64,000 nucleotides of DNA from Halictus rubicundus (Eukaryota; Arthropoda; Insecta; Hymenoptera; Halictidae). Shown one piece after another: positions 53,263 through 63,164 of the stretch (within the stretch, counting starts at the first letter, position 1; the number at the start of each line of letters is the position of its first letter). The stretch lies in NCBI RefSeq assembly GCF_050948215.1, contig NC_135161.1, forward strand, positions 1,646,830 to 1,710,829, in the 5' to 3' direction. The translations under genes and the position numbers were made by a program. The notes beneath the pieces were generated by a model. That model made no database searches and was not told where the DNA came from. It worked only from the letters and a program-made list of their open reading frames with translations.

Positions 53263-54566
53263 TTACATTTACGGCATCTTTTAATAGTGACTCCCTCTGC
53301 CCCGCAACTGTAACAGTGTAGCCGCGGTTCTTCGCGACAGTCTCGCGACATATGCCCGGTCTTGCGGCAGTTCCAACATATCAACGGCATTTTCCCGCTC
53401 GTGCGTTGTTTATCGCGCGGCGGTACTGGTCGCTTGTTGTCTTTTCCGGGCTCTACCGTTTGGTGCGTTGAGGTGTCTCGCGGCCGTATCATTTTTCTTT
53501 CGGGTTTAAAACTGCGATTTTCGCGAGTGGGGCTAGCGGATTTTTCACTCGAACTCTCGCTATCTCTGTTCGTTACGGCAGCCATTGCGTACGCGCATTC
53601 GTAGTTATTTACTTTCCCTTTGCCTTGTTGTTTTTGGCGGGGGTATCGGTACGGGTCATATGCGAAACTCGGGTGGGCCATTTCGGACGCTCTTGGGTTA
53701 TGTCTTGTCGTCATGTCCGTCTGTCGGTCTGCTTCTAATAGTTCGTCTTCTAATTGTTCTAGTGTTACTATTGTTGTCAATGCTATTGCCTGTCTAATAA
53801 TTGGTTTCGCGCCCCAATATACTTTCCGAATCTTTTTGTCCTCCGGCCACGATGGATTTAGTTTGTTAAACATTGCCCGCATTATTACAATGTAATCGCG
53901 TACTGGCTCATTTTCCCCCTGATAACGATCTTTAATATTTCTTTCCAGTGTTTCGCGATATTCGGGATCCCCGAAGAATTTTCTAAATTCGGCAACAAAT
54001 CTATTCCACGACGTCCATTTATTCTCCCGTGTTTCGTACCAATGGGCCGCTATACCGTCTAAACATACCGGTAGGCAACGTAATAAATTTTCATCCGCGA
54101 TATTGCAATATTTTCGTTGTTTTATTAGGCCATCCAGGAAGGATTCCGAATCCTCTCCTGGTGCTCCTGAAAATTTTATTCGCCATTTACGCATTATTTC
54201 TGCGGTTGGCGTACCTCGGTAAAATAACTCGCGTGATACGCCCGACGGCATCGCTTTAGAATGGCTTGTATTTATTCCGGATACGAGGTGTAAGGGGTTC
54301 GATCTCGGTTCATTATCACGAAATTCCGGCATCGGTTCTTTACTGCGATAGTTCGGTACCGGCAGCGTAAAATTTTTCGGCGGTGATCTTTCCGCCCAAT
54401 TATTGTTTTCGGTGTTTGGTTCTGCGTCGGACAAAGGCCATTCATCCGATGCTTCCCCGTAAACCGACTTCGCTTCCCCCTCGTCCCCCTCGTCGAGTTC
54501 CGGCTTGAGCATGTCGCTCATCTGTTTACTATTTCCCGAGTCCCTTTGTATCGCGTTACTTCGCAT
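53199..54566 (-). CDS. gag: Gag of the large Gypsy element
   Basis: From the ATG at 54566 (MRSNAIQRDSGNSKQMSDML), about 455 residues. The retrotransposon Gag capsid domain is clear: KFSGAPGEDSESFLDGLIKQ, LLRCLPVCLDGIAAHWYE, WNRFVAEFRKFFGDPEYRE and DRYQGENEPVRDYIVIMRAM. The C-terminus has CWNCRKTGHMSRDC (CCHC) and a second, atypical CYSCGAEGVTIKRCRKC finger. Intact. A later in-frame ATG (MSDML) is an alternative start. Confidence 0.88.
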   Translation of the reverse strand: MRSNAIQRDSGNSKQMSDMLKPELDEGDEGEAKSVYGEASDEWPLSDAEPNTENNNWAERSPPKNFTLPVPNYRSKEPMPEFRDNEPRSNPLHLVSGINTSHSKAMPSGVSRELFYRGTPTAEIMRKWRIKFSGAPGEDSESFLDGLIKQRKYCNIADENLLRCLPVCLDGIAAHWYETRENKWTSWNRFVAEFRKFFGDPEYRETLERNIKDRYQGENEPVRDYIVIMRAMFNKLNPSWPEDKKIRKVYWGAKPIIRQAIALTTIVTLEQLEDELLEADRQTDMTTRHNPRASEMAHPSFAYDPYRYPRQKQQGKGKVNNYECAYAMAAVTNRDSESSSEKSASPTRENRSFKPERKMIRPRDTSTHQTVEPGKDNKRPVPPRDKQRTSGKMPLICWNCRKTGHMSRDCREEPRLHCYSCGAEGVTIKRCRKCNKFTGNEKRSRSEGPERLHPN

Positions 54567-56246
54567 TTCAGGCAAGGCTATAAATTCCCGGTCTGTTTAT
54601 GTTTTGGTTACCTCGCTCGGGCGAGGCGACCTCGGCCGATGGCCTTGCCGCGGTACGCGTACGAACAATGGGTCCCTTGTCCCAATCGGCAACAGAAAAA
54701 CTATCCCTAAATTCCTCACCAACTCTATCGGGTGTCTTCGCGTGTTTCAAAATCCTATTTCGGCAGCGTGAATTGATTTTCCTATACACACGGCTTTCCC
54801 CAGCAATCTTTACACGATTCTTACAATGTTTCGCAAATTCCTCGTCCTGTCGCTAATTTGTTTCGTTATTTTCGCGAGACTATTTCGCTAATTTCCAGTT
54901 TCGCGTTCGCGTATCGCAAATACAACGACTTACAAAGACGGCACGTTTTTCTCGACGGCACAAAATCTACGAGGCGTTCTTCCGAACGTCCCTTCCATCA
55001 CCGCAAATTACGTACATATATTATGCCCTGACACATTAAATATACAATACATCATACAATCATATCAAACATTGCAATTTCATAATATTCATAATGGCAT
55101 AAACATGAAAATTATTTAAAACATCATTATATAGAACATATCCAATTGATCATCGTAAACAAATTTAATTCCATTTCATTTATCATCATCATATTCTCCA
55201 CTTCATCAAGTATTTTTATTCTATTTTCATTTAGTGGCCGAATTATTGAGTATATTTTCAATTTAGCATTTTCCGAAATGTTTACTTTAATAAATAGTGG
55301 GTTGACATGTATTTGTGGACGTTACAGAATAAATTACGGGACATAGAAATAAATACGGAGGTAATAAATTTCCTACTGAAAACAACGAAATGAAATTTGG
55401 AGATAGACCAATAAATATTGAAATTACAAACTTAATAGGGGTTTAACAAAATAAATAATGAAGTGACAAACAAACTTGGGGGTTAATAAAATTAATGAAG
55501 TATGTACAAAATAAGTAAGGGATTAACAAAATAAATACGGGATAATGGAATAAATACGTAATCAACAATTTAAAATCAAAACATAACGTAATAAATTATT
55601 GGCTAACAAAATATAACGGAAGCGTAACGGAATAAATTAGGAAATCACAAAATAAATTAAGAGATAACGGAATAAATTACGACGTAATGCAATAACGACT
55701 AATATATGAATTTTTGTATAATTAACTCGGCAGCTACTTGATTCGACTTGTACTATTCTTTCCTCTTTTGTTTTTCAAATCTATACTTGATTTCGTGGAG
55801 TTTTACATCTTTCATGAAATGTTACTTGTAATCTTTCGTGCTTTCATAAATCATCCTTGTACTTAGACTTTCATGATTAATATATCATCATTAATAAAGT
55901 TGCAGAAATAGTATGTCATCAAAGTAACATTTCATCAATAATATCACACGGAAATAACATTTCATCAATAATATCACAGCATGTCATAATAAATTGCATT
56001 TCATAAGTAATATAACATCATAAAATTATCATTTTACATAAATTCGTTAACGTTGGCTCGTCTTGCAGCGTTTCTTTATTCGTTCGCGAAATGGGTATTT
56101 GTCTTCGCGACGCGACGGTACCGATCGCGTTCCGACTTTATTTCCCGGCAACAAGAAAAAAAATTTTCGTGAGAGTCCCGCACTCTCCGCGCATCTCTTT
56201 TCGATGGAAAAGCCCTAGGACAGATTACTTTTCCGCGAGATATCCG
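54567..56246 (-). promoter_or_regulatory. Long AT-rich, repetitive 5' leader of the large Gypsy element
   Basis: 1.68 kb between primer site and gag. At 55330-55700 degenerate units of about 20 bp with AACAAAATAAAT / GGAATAAAT recur a dozen or more times. At 55925-55948 and 55954-55977 a 24-bp unit (TAACATTTCATC...ATCACA) is repeated exactly with a 29-bp period. This is unusually long and repetitive for a Gypsy leader. Confidence 0.6.
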
Positions 56247-56261
56247 AATGTTCGGGCGCCA
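56247..56261 (-). promoter_or_regulatory. Primer-binding site of the large Gypsy element
   Basis: The minus strand reads TGGCGCCCGAACATT three bases inside the 5' LTR. The first 12 bases match the tRNA-Lys-type primer site known from many LTR elements. Confidence 0.6.
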
Positions 56262-56264
56262 ATT

Positions 56265-57947
56265 TGTCACGGGTCCCGCGTTTTCCGACCCGTCCGACGG
56301 ACGAAAACCGGGGCCACGACGGGTTAGGCACGTTCGGCCGCGCGGGACGTGTTTCGCCCGGTGACAAACGGTATCCCGTAGGTTCGGCGTTTTCCCCGAC
56401 GGAAGATTTTACCAGGTTCGGGACTTGAAACGGGCGCCAGACACTCGCAAGTGTCACGCGAACAATTTCGAAGGTTGCGCGAGACGCTAATTATTCTGCC
56501 GAACCTTACGGGAACCGCGCGAGGGCCTGAATAGCGGCAGCCTGGGCCAGGGTACTACGCGGAGGGAATGCTGGACGTTTCCCGCGGCGGAAAGGTTTCT
56601 CACGGAAGAAAGATAGACGAGAGTGGGCTTCGACTTTACATTTATTGGTCTTGTGGATTACAGAAGGCTGCCGGGGCGACCCGGCAGCGATGGAAACGAA
56701 GCCCGCGCGGTATTGTACAATGATTCGACAGTTGAACGGTCGCTCGCGCTTATTTCTCCCGATTCTACTTCCCTACGCGTCGAACCCGATCGTAGGCGCG
56801 ATGTACGGCAGCTACGAGTGGCAATTAGCCGGTCGAGAAGCGACCGGGTTCCGATGGTATACGCGGCAGCAATTTGAAATGACTGTGGCCGTCGGAATTA
56901 GTCGGAAACTGCGATACGGTTTTCGTCGCGTCGTCCCACCGTGGGACGTCCCCAGATTGGATTCGCCAAAAATCGGTAACGATACGGGCCCCCCGTCCGT
57001 TCACCGACCGACGGCCTCACCCCCTTCTCGATTCGAGGTTACGTCTTAAATTCGACTCGAAGTCCGGCCGATTCGCAAAAACGCTACCGAGCCAACGCGA
57101 AAATTATGATGGTGCGGAAAAACCTGGTCGGCACTTACCACGCAGCTCTGGGCTCCCTAGCGACTTATTCCTCCGGAATTCGATTATTAATTCGGCAGCT
57201 CTCTCTCTAGGTCTACCCTTGGCAGCAGTGATGACGTTCGAAACGGAATACTATATAATTCACGCACTGGTAAAGTAGACTATCCCGGACTAGATTCGGC
57301 AGCACAGTGACCTACTTCGCGAAGACTCGCTAACGCGGAAGCGAGGCGTCCCCCACTATCCTACTCTTCCCTGCTCCCGCGCGACGCTCGAACCTATCGC
57401 TAGCTTTCGCGCTTCAGGGCCGCGTCCGGCGGTACGGGGCCCTCGGCTACGGATCTATCGGCTAACGCTTTCTTGGTGTCGCGCGTTGATTGGCCGCTTC
57501 CCTTGGAGATAGACCGCTTGCCATTCCCTCGACGGGTGCGTGTAGCTTTTCGGGACGAGGCGGCGACGAGGTTGAGAAGATGTACGCCTCAGACCCGTAA
57601 TCCCTCGGCGGCGCCTCCGGGTTGGTAGGCCCGGGCTCGGTGTCCTTCTCGTTGTCTTTCTGCGGGGCGTCCTCCGTAGCCGTCCCCTGAATAGTTTCCC
57701 TCCGGATTTTCCGCGTTCCTGTGAGCGGGGAAAAGGATCCGGGTCCCCCAGGGACCCGGCCACGGTCCTGCAACTTCGTGTCGCGCCAAGTGGCGCGGCA
57801 TTCAAACCGCGTCAATATCCGATCTGGGATCTCGGACGCTCCCAGGGAGATCGATCACGACCACCGTTATCGCGGTGGTGCTGCCAAAGGGCGGCCCGGT
57901 CTTTCGATCTCCGATCGGAGGGACGTGGACAATTTTGCCACGTCACA
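56265..57947 (-). repeat. 5' LTR of the large Gypsy element
   Basis: 1,683 bp; same ends as the 3' LTR; lacks the 26 bp near 57037. Followed by the AAAC target duplication. Confidence 0.92.
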
Positions 57948-57951
57948 AAAC

Positions 57952-58451
57952 CCATTCGTTTTCATCCTCTTCGGTTAGTCGAGAAGCGGTTCAGTTGAGA
58001 TTCAGAAACGGTTCCGTAACGTTATAGTAATCGTGCAGTCACGTCGCGTTACAGAGCCAAGTCTAGTGAGATCGGGTTAAAGTCCCTTTCGAATCAATTC
58101 ATAACCTTATAGATTCCGTTAGTTCGGTATATATTCTATTTGGCATTCAACAATCGCCATCTAACCCCGCATTGCCAGTGCGTCAACACCGTGCAACATA
58201 GGTAAACAATTCCTCTAATTGTACATTTATTATATTCATTCGCGACACAAACAACAACACTTGTAGTAATTTCAATTCAGAATAAATTGTCTTGTTTGTT
58301 AACTCGCGTACCCTTAATTATTGCCTAAAATCCTAATATAATAATTGAACGTTCCCACACGATACAATCTAACCGCTCGGATTGTATCAATTAAATTATA
58401 TAGAAGTTACGAGGCTTACTAATACTTAAATTCGATTCAACGAAGATTTCT
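57952..58451. other. Unassigned flank
   Basis: Moderately AT-rich, no gene. It continues from 46255 as the pre-insertion target (TATATAAAC|CCATTCG). An AATAAATTG near 58283 and a palindrome-like GATACAATCTAACCG...CGGATTGTATC near 58361-58389 are visible. Confidence 0.4.
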
Positions 58452-58815
58452 CCAACCTAGTGGCTCCTCGATTTCGCATTGAGTGCGTCCACGAAATTAT
58501 ACCATCCTAGGCGGATCCCCGATTTCGCATTGGGTTCTTCCGCATCCTAGCAGCTCCCTGATTTCGCATCAGGTGCGTCCGCGCTCTTATACAACCTCCT
58601 TTCGTATCGGGTTCGCCGCGTGTTCCCTAGTGACTCCTCGATTTCGCATCGGGTGCGTGCACGAAGTTTCATCCTCCTAGTAGCTCCTCGATTTCGCATC
58701 GGGTGCGTCTGCGTTTGACACCAACCTCCCAGAGGTTCCCCGATTTCGCATCAGGTGCGTCCTCGACGTCAACTATCCTAGCGGCTCCTCGATTTCGCAT
58801 CGGGTGCGTCCGCGT
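58452..58815. repeat. 47-bp minisatellite
   Basis: About eight units of CCTAG(T/C)(G/A)GCTCCTCGATTTCG type sequence followed by CATCGGGTGCGTCC and 8-14 variable bases; periods 40-53 bp. The core CCCGATTTCGCATCGGG is a near-palindrome. Not a CRISPR: spacers are short and alike, and the genome is eukaryotic. Confidence 0.8.
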
Positions 58816-59570
58816 ACCTAACTAACAATTGAAACCATATTCCTGGGGTAAAATCCCCTCGCCGGCCTCTCGCGCTGCTCATAGCCCTGGCTCGTAACAT
58901 AAGTAACATTTTTGAATAAAATACATGCAAACATAGTTTTGGAGTATCTATTACTTCATCGATTCTCTAATTGTATATGTTCATCATTACGGTCCTGTTT
59001 AACATTCTTAACATTAAAATTCCTTAATCTAGTTTCTAAGCCTTTGTCAGGTACAATTAGTCTAAGCCATTCTTTGATACATAAGGGGGAAATTCCCGCT
59101 TACAGTTATTTGAATGAAATACTTGTACTGTGGACATTTATGATACGGATCAGGAAGTTCATTATTTTAAATGTGTAATATTACCTTATAATGGACTACT
59201 GCTTTCCTTCATTTAGTTCAGTTTTTATAGCCAGAAATCGGTTTTCTACTGATACTGCATTTTTAAGAAGGTCGCATTCTTTTTACAATAGTAATGGATG
59301 TATTATAAAACTCTGGCATAATGCATGTATACCTAAACGGACCCACCCTTGGGTCAGCAGCTAGCGAACTATCTAATCGGGGTAGAACCTCATGTCTCGG
59401 GAAGTGCAGTGGTATTCAATTTTTATGGTTCTGGTCGCGCATTAAACAGCGACGGGTTTTCCCAAGTGTGTACCGTAGGTGGTCGAGGTTCAAAAACTAG
59501 TCATTAAGGTGACGATTGCCAGAACCCTGGTTCGACCGTTATAAAGTCCTTTATGGTGACGTCTTCAAGA
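58816..59570. other. Unassigned; possible small exon on the minus strand
   Basis: A minus-strand frame at 59098-58956 ends in a stop and reads CIKEWLRLIVPDKGLETRL then RNFNVKNVKQDRNDEHIQLE; an AG acceptor lies just upstream, but the tract before it is not pyrimidine-rich. Protein-like composition is the only support. The rest shows nothing recognisable. Confidence 0.2.
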
Positions 59571-59787
59571 TGTGCGTTTTGGGGGAAGAAACTTTCTTCG
59601 TACCCTTGAGGGATGGGGAATTTTTCCCCCATTAACGGTCTTTCGGACTCCACCAACTCGCCCACCAAAAGATGCCTTAATCAAGAGGCAGAAAGTTTGG
59701 AACCGTCTTACGGGGCACTTCGTTCTGTATTTGGCATTACCGAATGTTACGCTGCCTACGGATCGGAAATCGCGGTTGTCATTTAAA

Positions 59788-62407
59788 ATGTCGGAAATTA
59801 TTTCGCAAAAAATGGATTATAATCAAAAGTGCATAAAGTGCAAACGATTACTTCGTAAATTGCGTGGCCAAAAAAAAATAATCAAGACAGAAGTTCAGGC
59901 GTTAGAATACACAAGTGTTTTGAAAAAAGTGGTGGAAGTGGGTGATTTCTTGTGTAAAAGTTGCCGTCTTTTGGTATTTTTCTCTAAAGAAAGTGTACAT
60001 CAGAGAGCTTTTGCGGTCTCGACAGGTAATTGCAGAAACCCATTTCGCTTCCACGTCCATGGATTAATCAGATTTGTTTCAACCACTTCCGGTTCAGGCA
60101 TCTCCATCTTCTATATCCATGGATCAGTCAGATTCGTTTACACCCCTTCCGGTTCAGGTACCTTCAGCCTCCACATCCATAGAGATGTCAGATTCATTTC
60201 CACCCCCTCCGGTTCAGGTACCTTCAGCCTCCATATCCATAGAGATGTCAGATTCGTTTCCACCCCCTCCGGTTCAGGTACCTTCAGCCTCCATATCCAT
60301 AGAGATGTCAGATTCGTTTCCACTCCCTCCGGTTCAGGCACCTTCAGCCTCCACATCTATAGAAATGTCAGATTCGTTTTAACCCCCTTCTGTTCAGGCA
60401 CCTTCAGCCTCCACATCTATAGAAATGTCGGATTCGTTTCAACCCCCTTCTGTTCAGGCACCTTCAGCCTCCACATCCATTGAGATGTCAGAATCGTTTC
60501 AACCCCCTTCAGTTCAAGCATTTTCAACTTCCTCGTCTATCAACGAATCACATTCGTCATTAATCGAAAGTACCTCTAGGACGTCTCCAACGACAGGTGA
60601 CCCATCATTCACAACTTTTAACCGTCCCATGAAACCTCAATATATCGAAATGCCATTTTCTAGAGTGGTTTCTACGCACGCCTATTGTTTTGTGTGTGGC
60701 TCCAAAACAAATATTTCTATAGTCCCACCTGAAGCTAGAAAACAGGTGTTTATTTTTAGAAGATTATATGTTCCCAAAGAAAATCGATGCTGTCCAGAAC
60801 ATTTAATAAAAAAACGTTTCATTCAAGATGTAATTCCAACTTTAAGAATTTATTCAAATAGTAGTTTAGTTGACGCGAACGAACTTCGAGATTATTTTGA
60901 ATATCTTTCAGTTACTAACGACTCCACTATCCATGATAAAGTTGGCGATTTTACATTATCTGAGGAGAGACTCAAAGTATTCACGGGGTTTACATGGGAG
61001 AATCTCATCGAACTCCGTGAAATGATGACATCCATGAGAAGCTCTCAACAGCGTGATGTAACGCAAGCCATAGTTGTATTTTTATTTAAATTGCGAACGG
61101 GAAATTCTAACAATCTTATAGCGGCAACGCTTGGGTTGGATCACGAACAAAAAATATCTCAGTATTGTAGTTCTGTAATGCATAGTTTCGAAAAAGACAT
61201 TCTTCCTTTTCATTTTGGAGTCGCAGCTTTTACCCGCGAACATCTGATAGAGAATGAAACCTCTAATATTGCAAAACGATTACACAAAATCGGCAACCAC
61301 CTAGCGTTGATTTTCGATGGGACTTATATTCGTAACCAGAAAAGTACAAACATCGAGTACCAACGAAAATCATATTCAGGCCAAAAAAAGGTACCGTTGT
61401 GTAAACCTTTCACAATCTGTACAACGAATGGCTATATTGTAGACATGGTCGGTCCATTCTACGCGAATCAAAATGATGCCGAGATAATGAGAATTATTCT
61501 TCAAAATCCAAATGGATTGAAAACCCTCATGAAGCGGGGAGACTTTTGTTTTGTCGATAGAGGTTTTCGAGATGTTACATCTCATTTGAAAGATCTTGGT
61601 TTCAGAGTTTTAATGCCTGCTTTGAAAGGTCATCGTTCTCAACTTTCGACGAAAGAGTCGAATTATTCCCGAAGAGTTACAAAAATTCGTTGGGTTGTAG
61701 AAGCAGTGCATGGTATACTAGGTCAAAAGTACCAGCTTCTACACAAACAACTCGACAACAAAATCCTTCCAAAAATTGCCTCTTACTTTCGAATTGCGTC
61801 CTTCTTAAATAATACATTTGGAAAACGGCTGAACTCTGATGTTACACTTTCTGATGAGATACTAAGCAGGATGTCGAGTCAAGGGAAAGTAAAAAATACG
61901 TTAGCGATACAAGTTGAAGAAAACAATTGGAACCGCAAAAAGACTCCGTTTCAAACAGTATCCTCGGCAGATATTCTTGATTTTCCGGAAATGACAGAAG
62001 TAGATTTAAAAATTCTTTTCACGGGATCTTACCAATTATCACAAGCAATTTCATATCTGGCGGAAATCATGGACGAACACAATAATATAAATATTCATTA
62101 TCTTATCCAAGAAAATAATATCGTGAAATTCGAAGTAAAATCGCGACACATCAACCGGAAAACATACAAATGTTACATTGATTATACACTCAATTCAATC
62201 GGATACTCCGGTGTAAAACGCTATTGTTGCGAATGTGCCAACGGTAACGGTACTATTGGGTGTTGTTCACATGTAGCAGCTATTATTTATTACCTATCCC
62301 ATGCTCGATACCTCCATACTATTATACGGCCAGCTGAAATACTTAGCACCATTTTTAATCAAAATGAAATTACAACCATTATTAATGAGGACAGTGATGA
62401 AGATTAA
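59788..62407 (+). pseudogene. DDE_Tnp_4 transposase with SWIM finger and 60-bp repeat tract
   Basis: The likely start is the ATG at 59788 (MSEIISQKMDYNQKCIKCKR), with cysteine pairs CIKC and CKSC. The frame is lost near 60035. A tract of 60-bp repeats (about 60060-60520) codes 20-residue units like SIEMSDSFPPPPVQVPSAS, with TAA where repeats have CAG (60067) and TAA where they have CAA (60380-60382). From 60425 the frame is open to 62407: a zinc-like region (CFVCGSKTN...NRCCPEHLIKKR), a helical domain, the DDE core with IFDGTYIRNQKS, FCFVDRGFRDV and RWVVEAVHGILG, and a SWIM-type CxC-x9-CxH finger (CECANGNGTIGCCSH) near the C-terminus. An abundant arthropod family; a few lesions make it inactive. 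Confidence 0.8.
60060..60520 (+). repeat. 60-bp in-frame tandem repeats inside the transposase gene
   Basis: About seven and a half units built on CCTCCGGTTCAGGTACCTTC and ATATCCATAGAGATGTCAGA. The period of 60 keeps the 20-residue unit in frame, and the tract is open in more than one frame, which explains long shadow frames on both strands. Confidence 0.9.
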
Positions 62408-63164
62408 AAACCACCAAGCATAATTTTCGACTTAATCCATCAACGAATACAACGATAAGTATTTTCATCCTAGTGTTCATATATGTATACATTTAGAATA
62501 CAAAAGGTAAATAATTCTTTAATTACTAGATACGTGAAAACTGAAGCTGCCGGCAACAACGATATTCGAGGAGGAGGCTGGCCATCATTCCTGCAGTATT
62601 CTGCCCACAATTATAAAAGATAAGCTATTTCTATCAAACTCCATACACATATTTACTTCTATGAGAAATAAATAATTCTGTAATTAATAGGGCACGCAAA
62701 AACAGAAGCTGTGGACTAACAATGACAACTCATGCGCTATACGAAATTACTGCCTGTAAAGTCAAAATCCGAATATCTGATTCAGCACCAAATCCTGAAT
62801 AAATCGAAGCTTTTGTTGTTTTGTAAAAATACGGGTACAATTCATTTAACCAGTCCTCAATTTCCCGAACCGAAGCCGGTGAACGCAGGTAGGTTCAAAA
62901 CTGCGCCTTATCCCCGAAAAATTGTAATACGCCCCACGTGGGACGTAACAATATATTATTTTATATATAATTAATATATCTGTGGGATCAGGACCCCCAG
63001 ATCAAAAGTATGTAGGAGATCGGGAAGAACGGGAGGGTTCCGTACGTGAGCGCGTTAGTCGATCGGCTACCACCAGTGTGTAACCGTACATTCCTTTCTC
63101 GACTGCGTTGATTTGATATATCCCTGTCCCGACGACTCAAGGGTTATTTATACTAAGACACGGG
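62408..63164. other. 3' flank of the transposase, unassigned
   Basis: Two related segments of about 75 bp (about 62505-62555 and 62660-62712) share AAATAATTCT(T/G)TAATTA and AAAACAGAAGCTG-type blocks and may be subterminal repeats of the element. A palindrome CCCACGTGGG is at 62933-62942. No gene called. Confidence 0.35.

Larger units (their letters stand above)
46260..57947 (-). mobile_element. Complete Ty3/Gypsy retrotransposon with a third ORF
   Basis: Long LTRs at 46260-47968 (1,709 bp) and 56265-57947 (1,683 bp) enclose, on the minus strand, a primer site, a 1.7-kb leader, gag, pol (protease, RT, RNase H, integrase), an extra zinc-knuckle ORF, an AT-rich 3' region and a polypurine tract. 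Target duplication AAAC at 46256-46259 and 57948-57951. The LTRs differ by one visible substitution and a 26-bp indel near 47030, so the insertion is young. CGGCAGC heptamers are spread over the whole element. Pol is broken once, in a C run. Confidence 0.92.

Noticed and set aside
59572..59787. Upstream extension of the DDE_Tnp_4 transposase frame
   Set aside because: Same frame is open but has no family similarity; the ATG at 59788 precedes the first cysteine pair and is the better start.
60138..60356. Repetitive minus-strand frame across the 60-bp repeats
   Set aside because: A 60-bp period keeps any stop-free frame open; antisense shadow of the transposase repeats.
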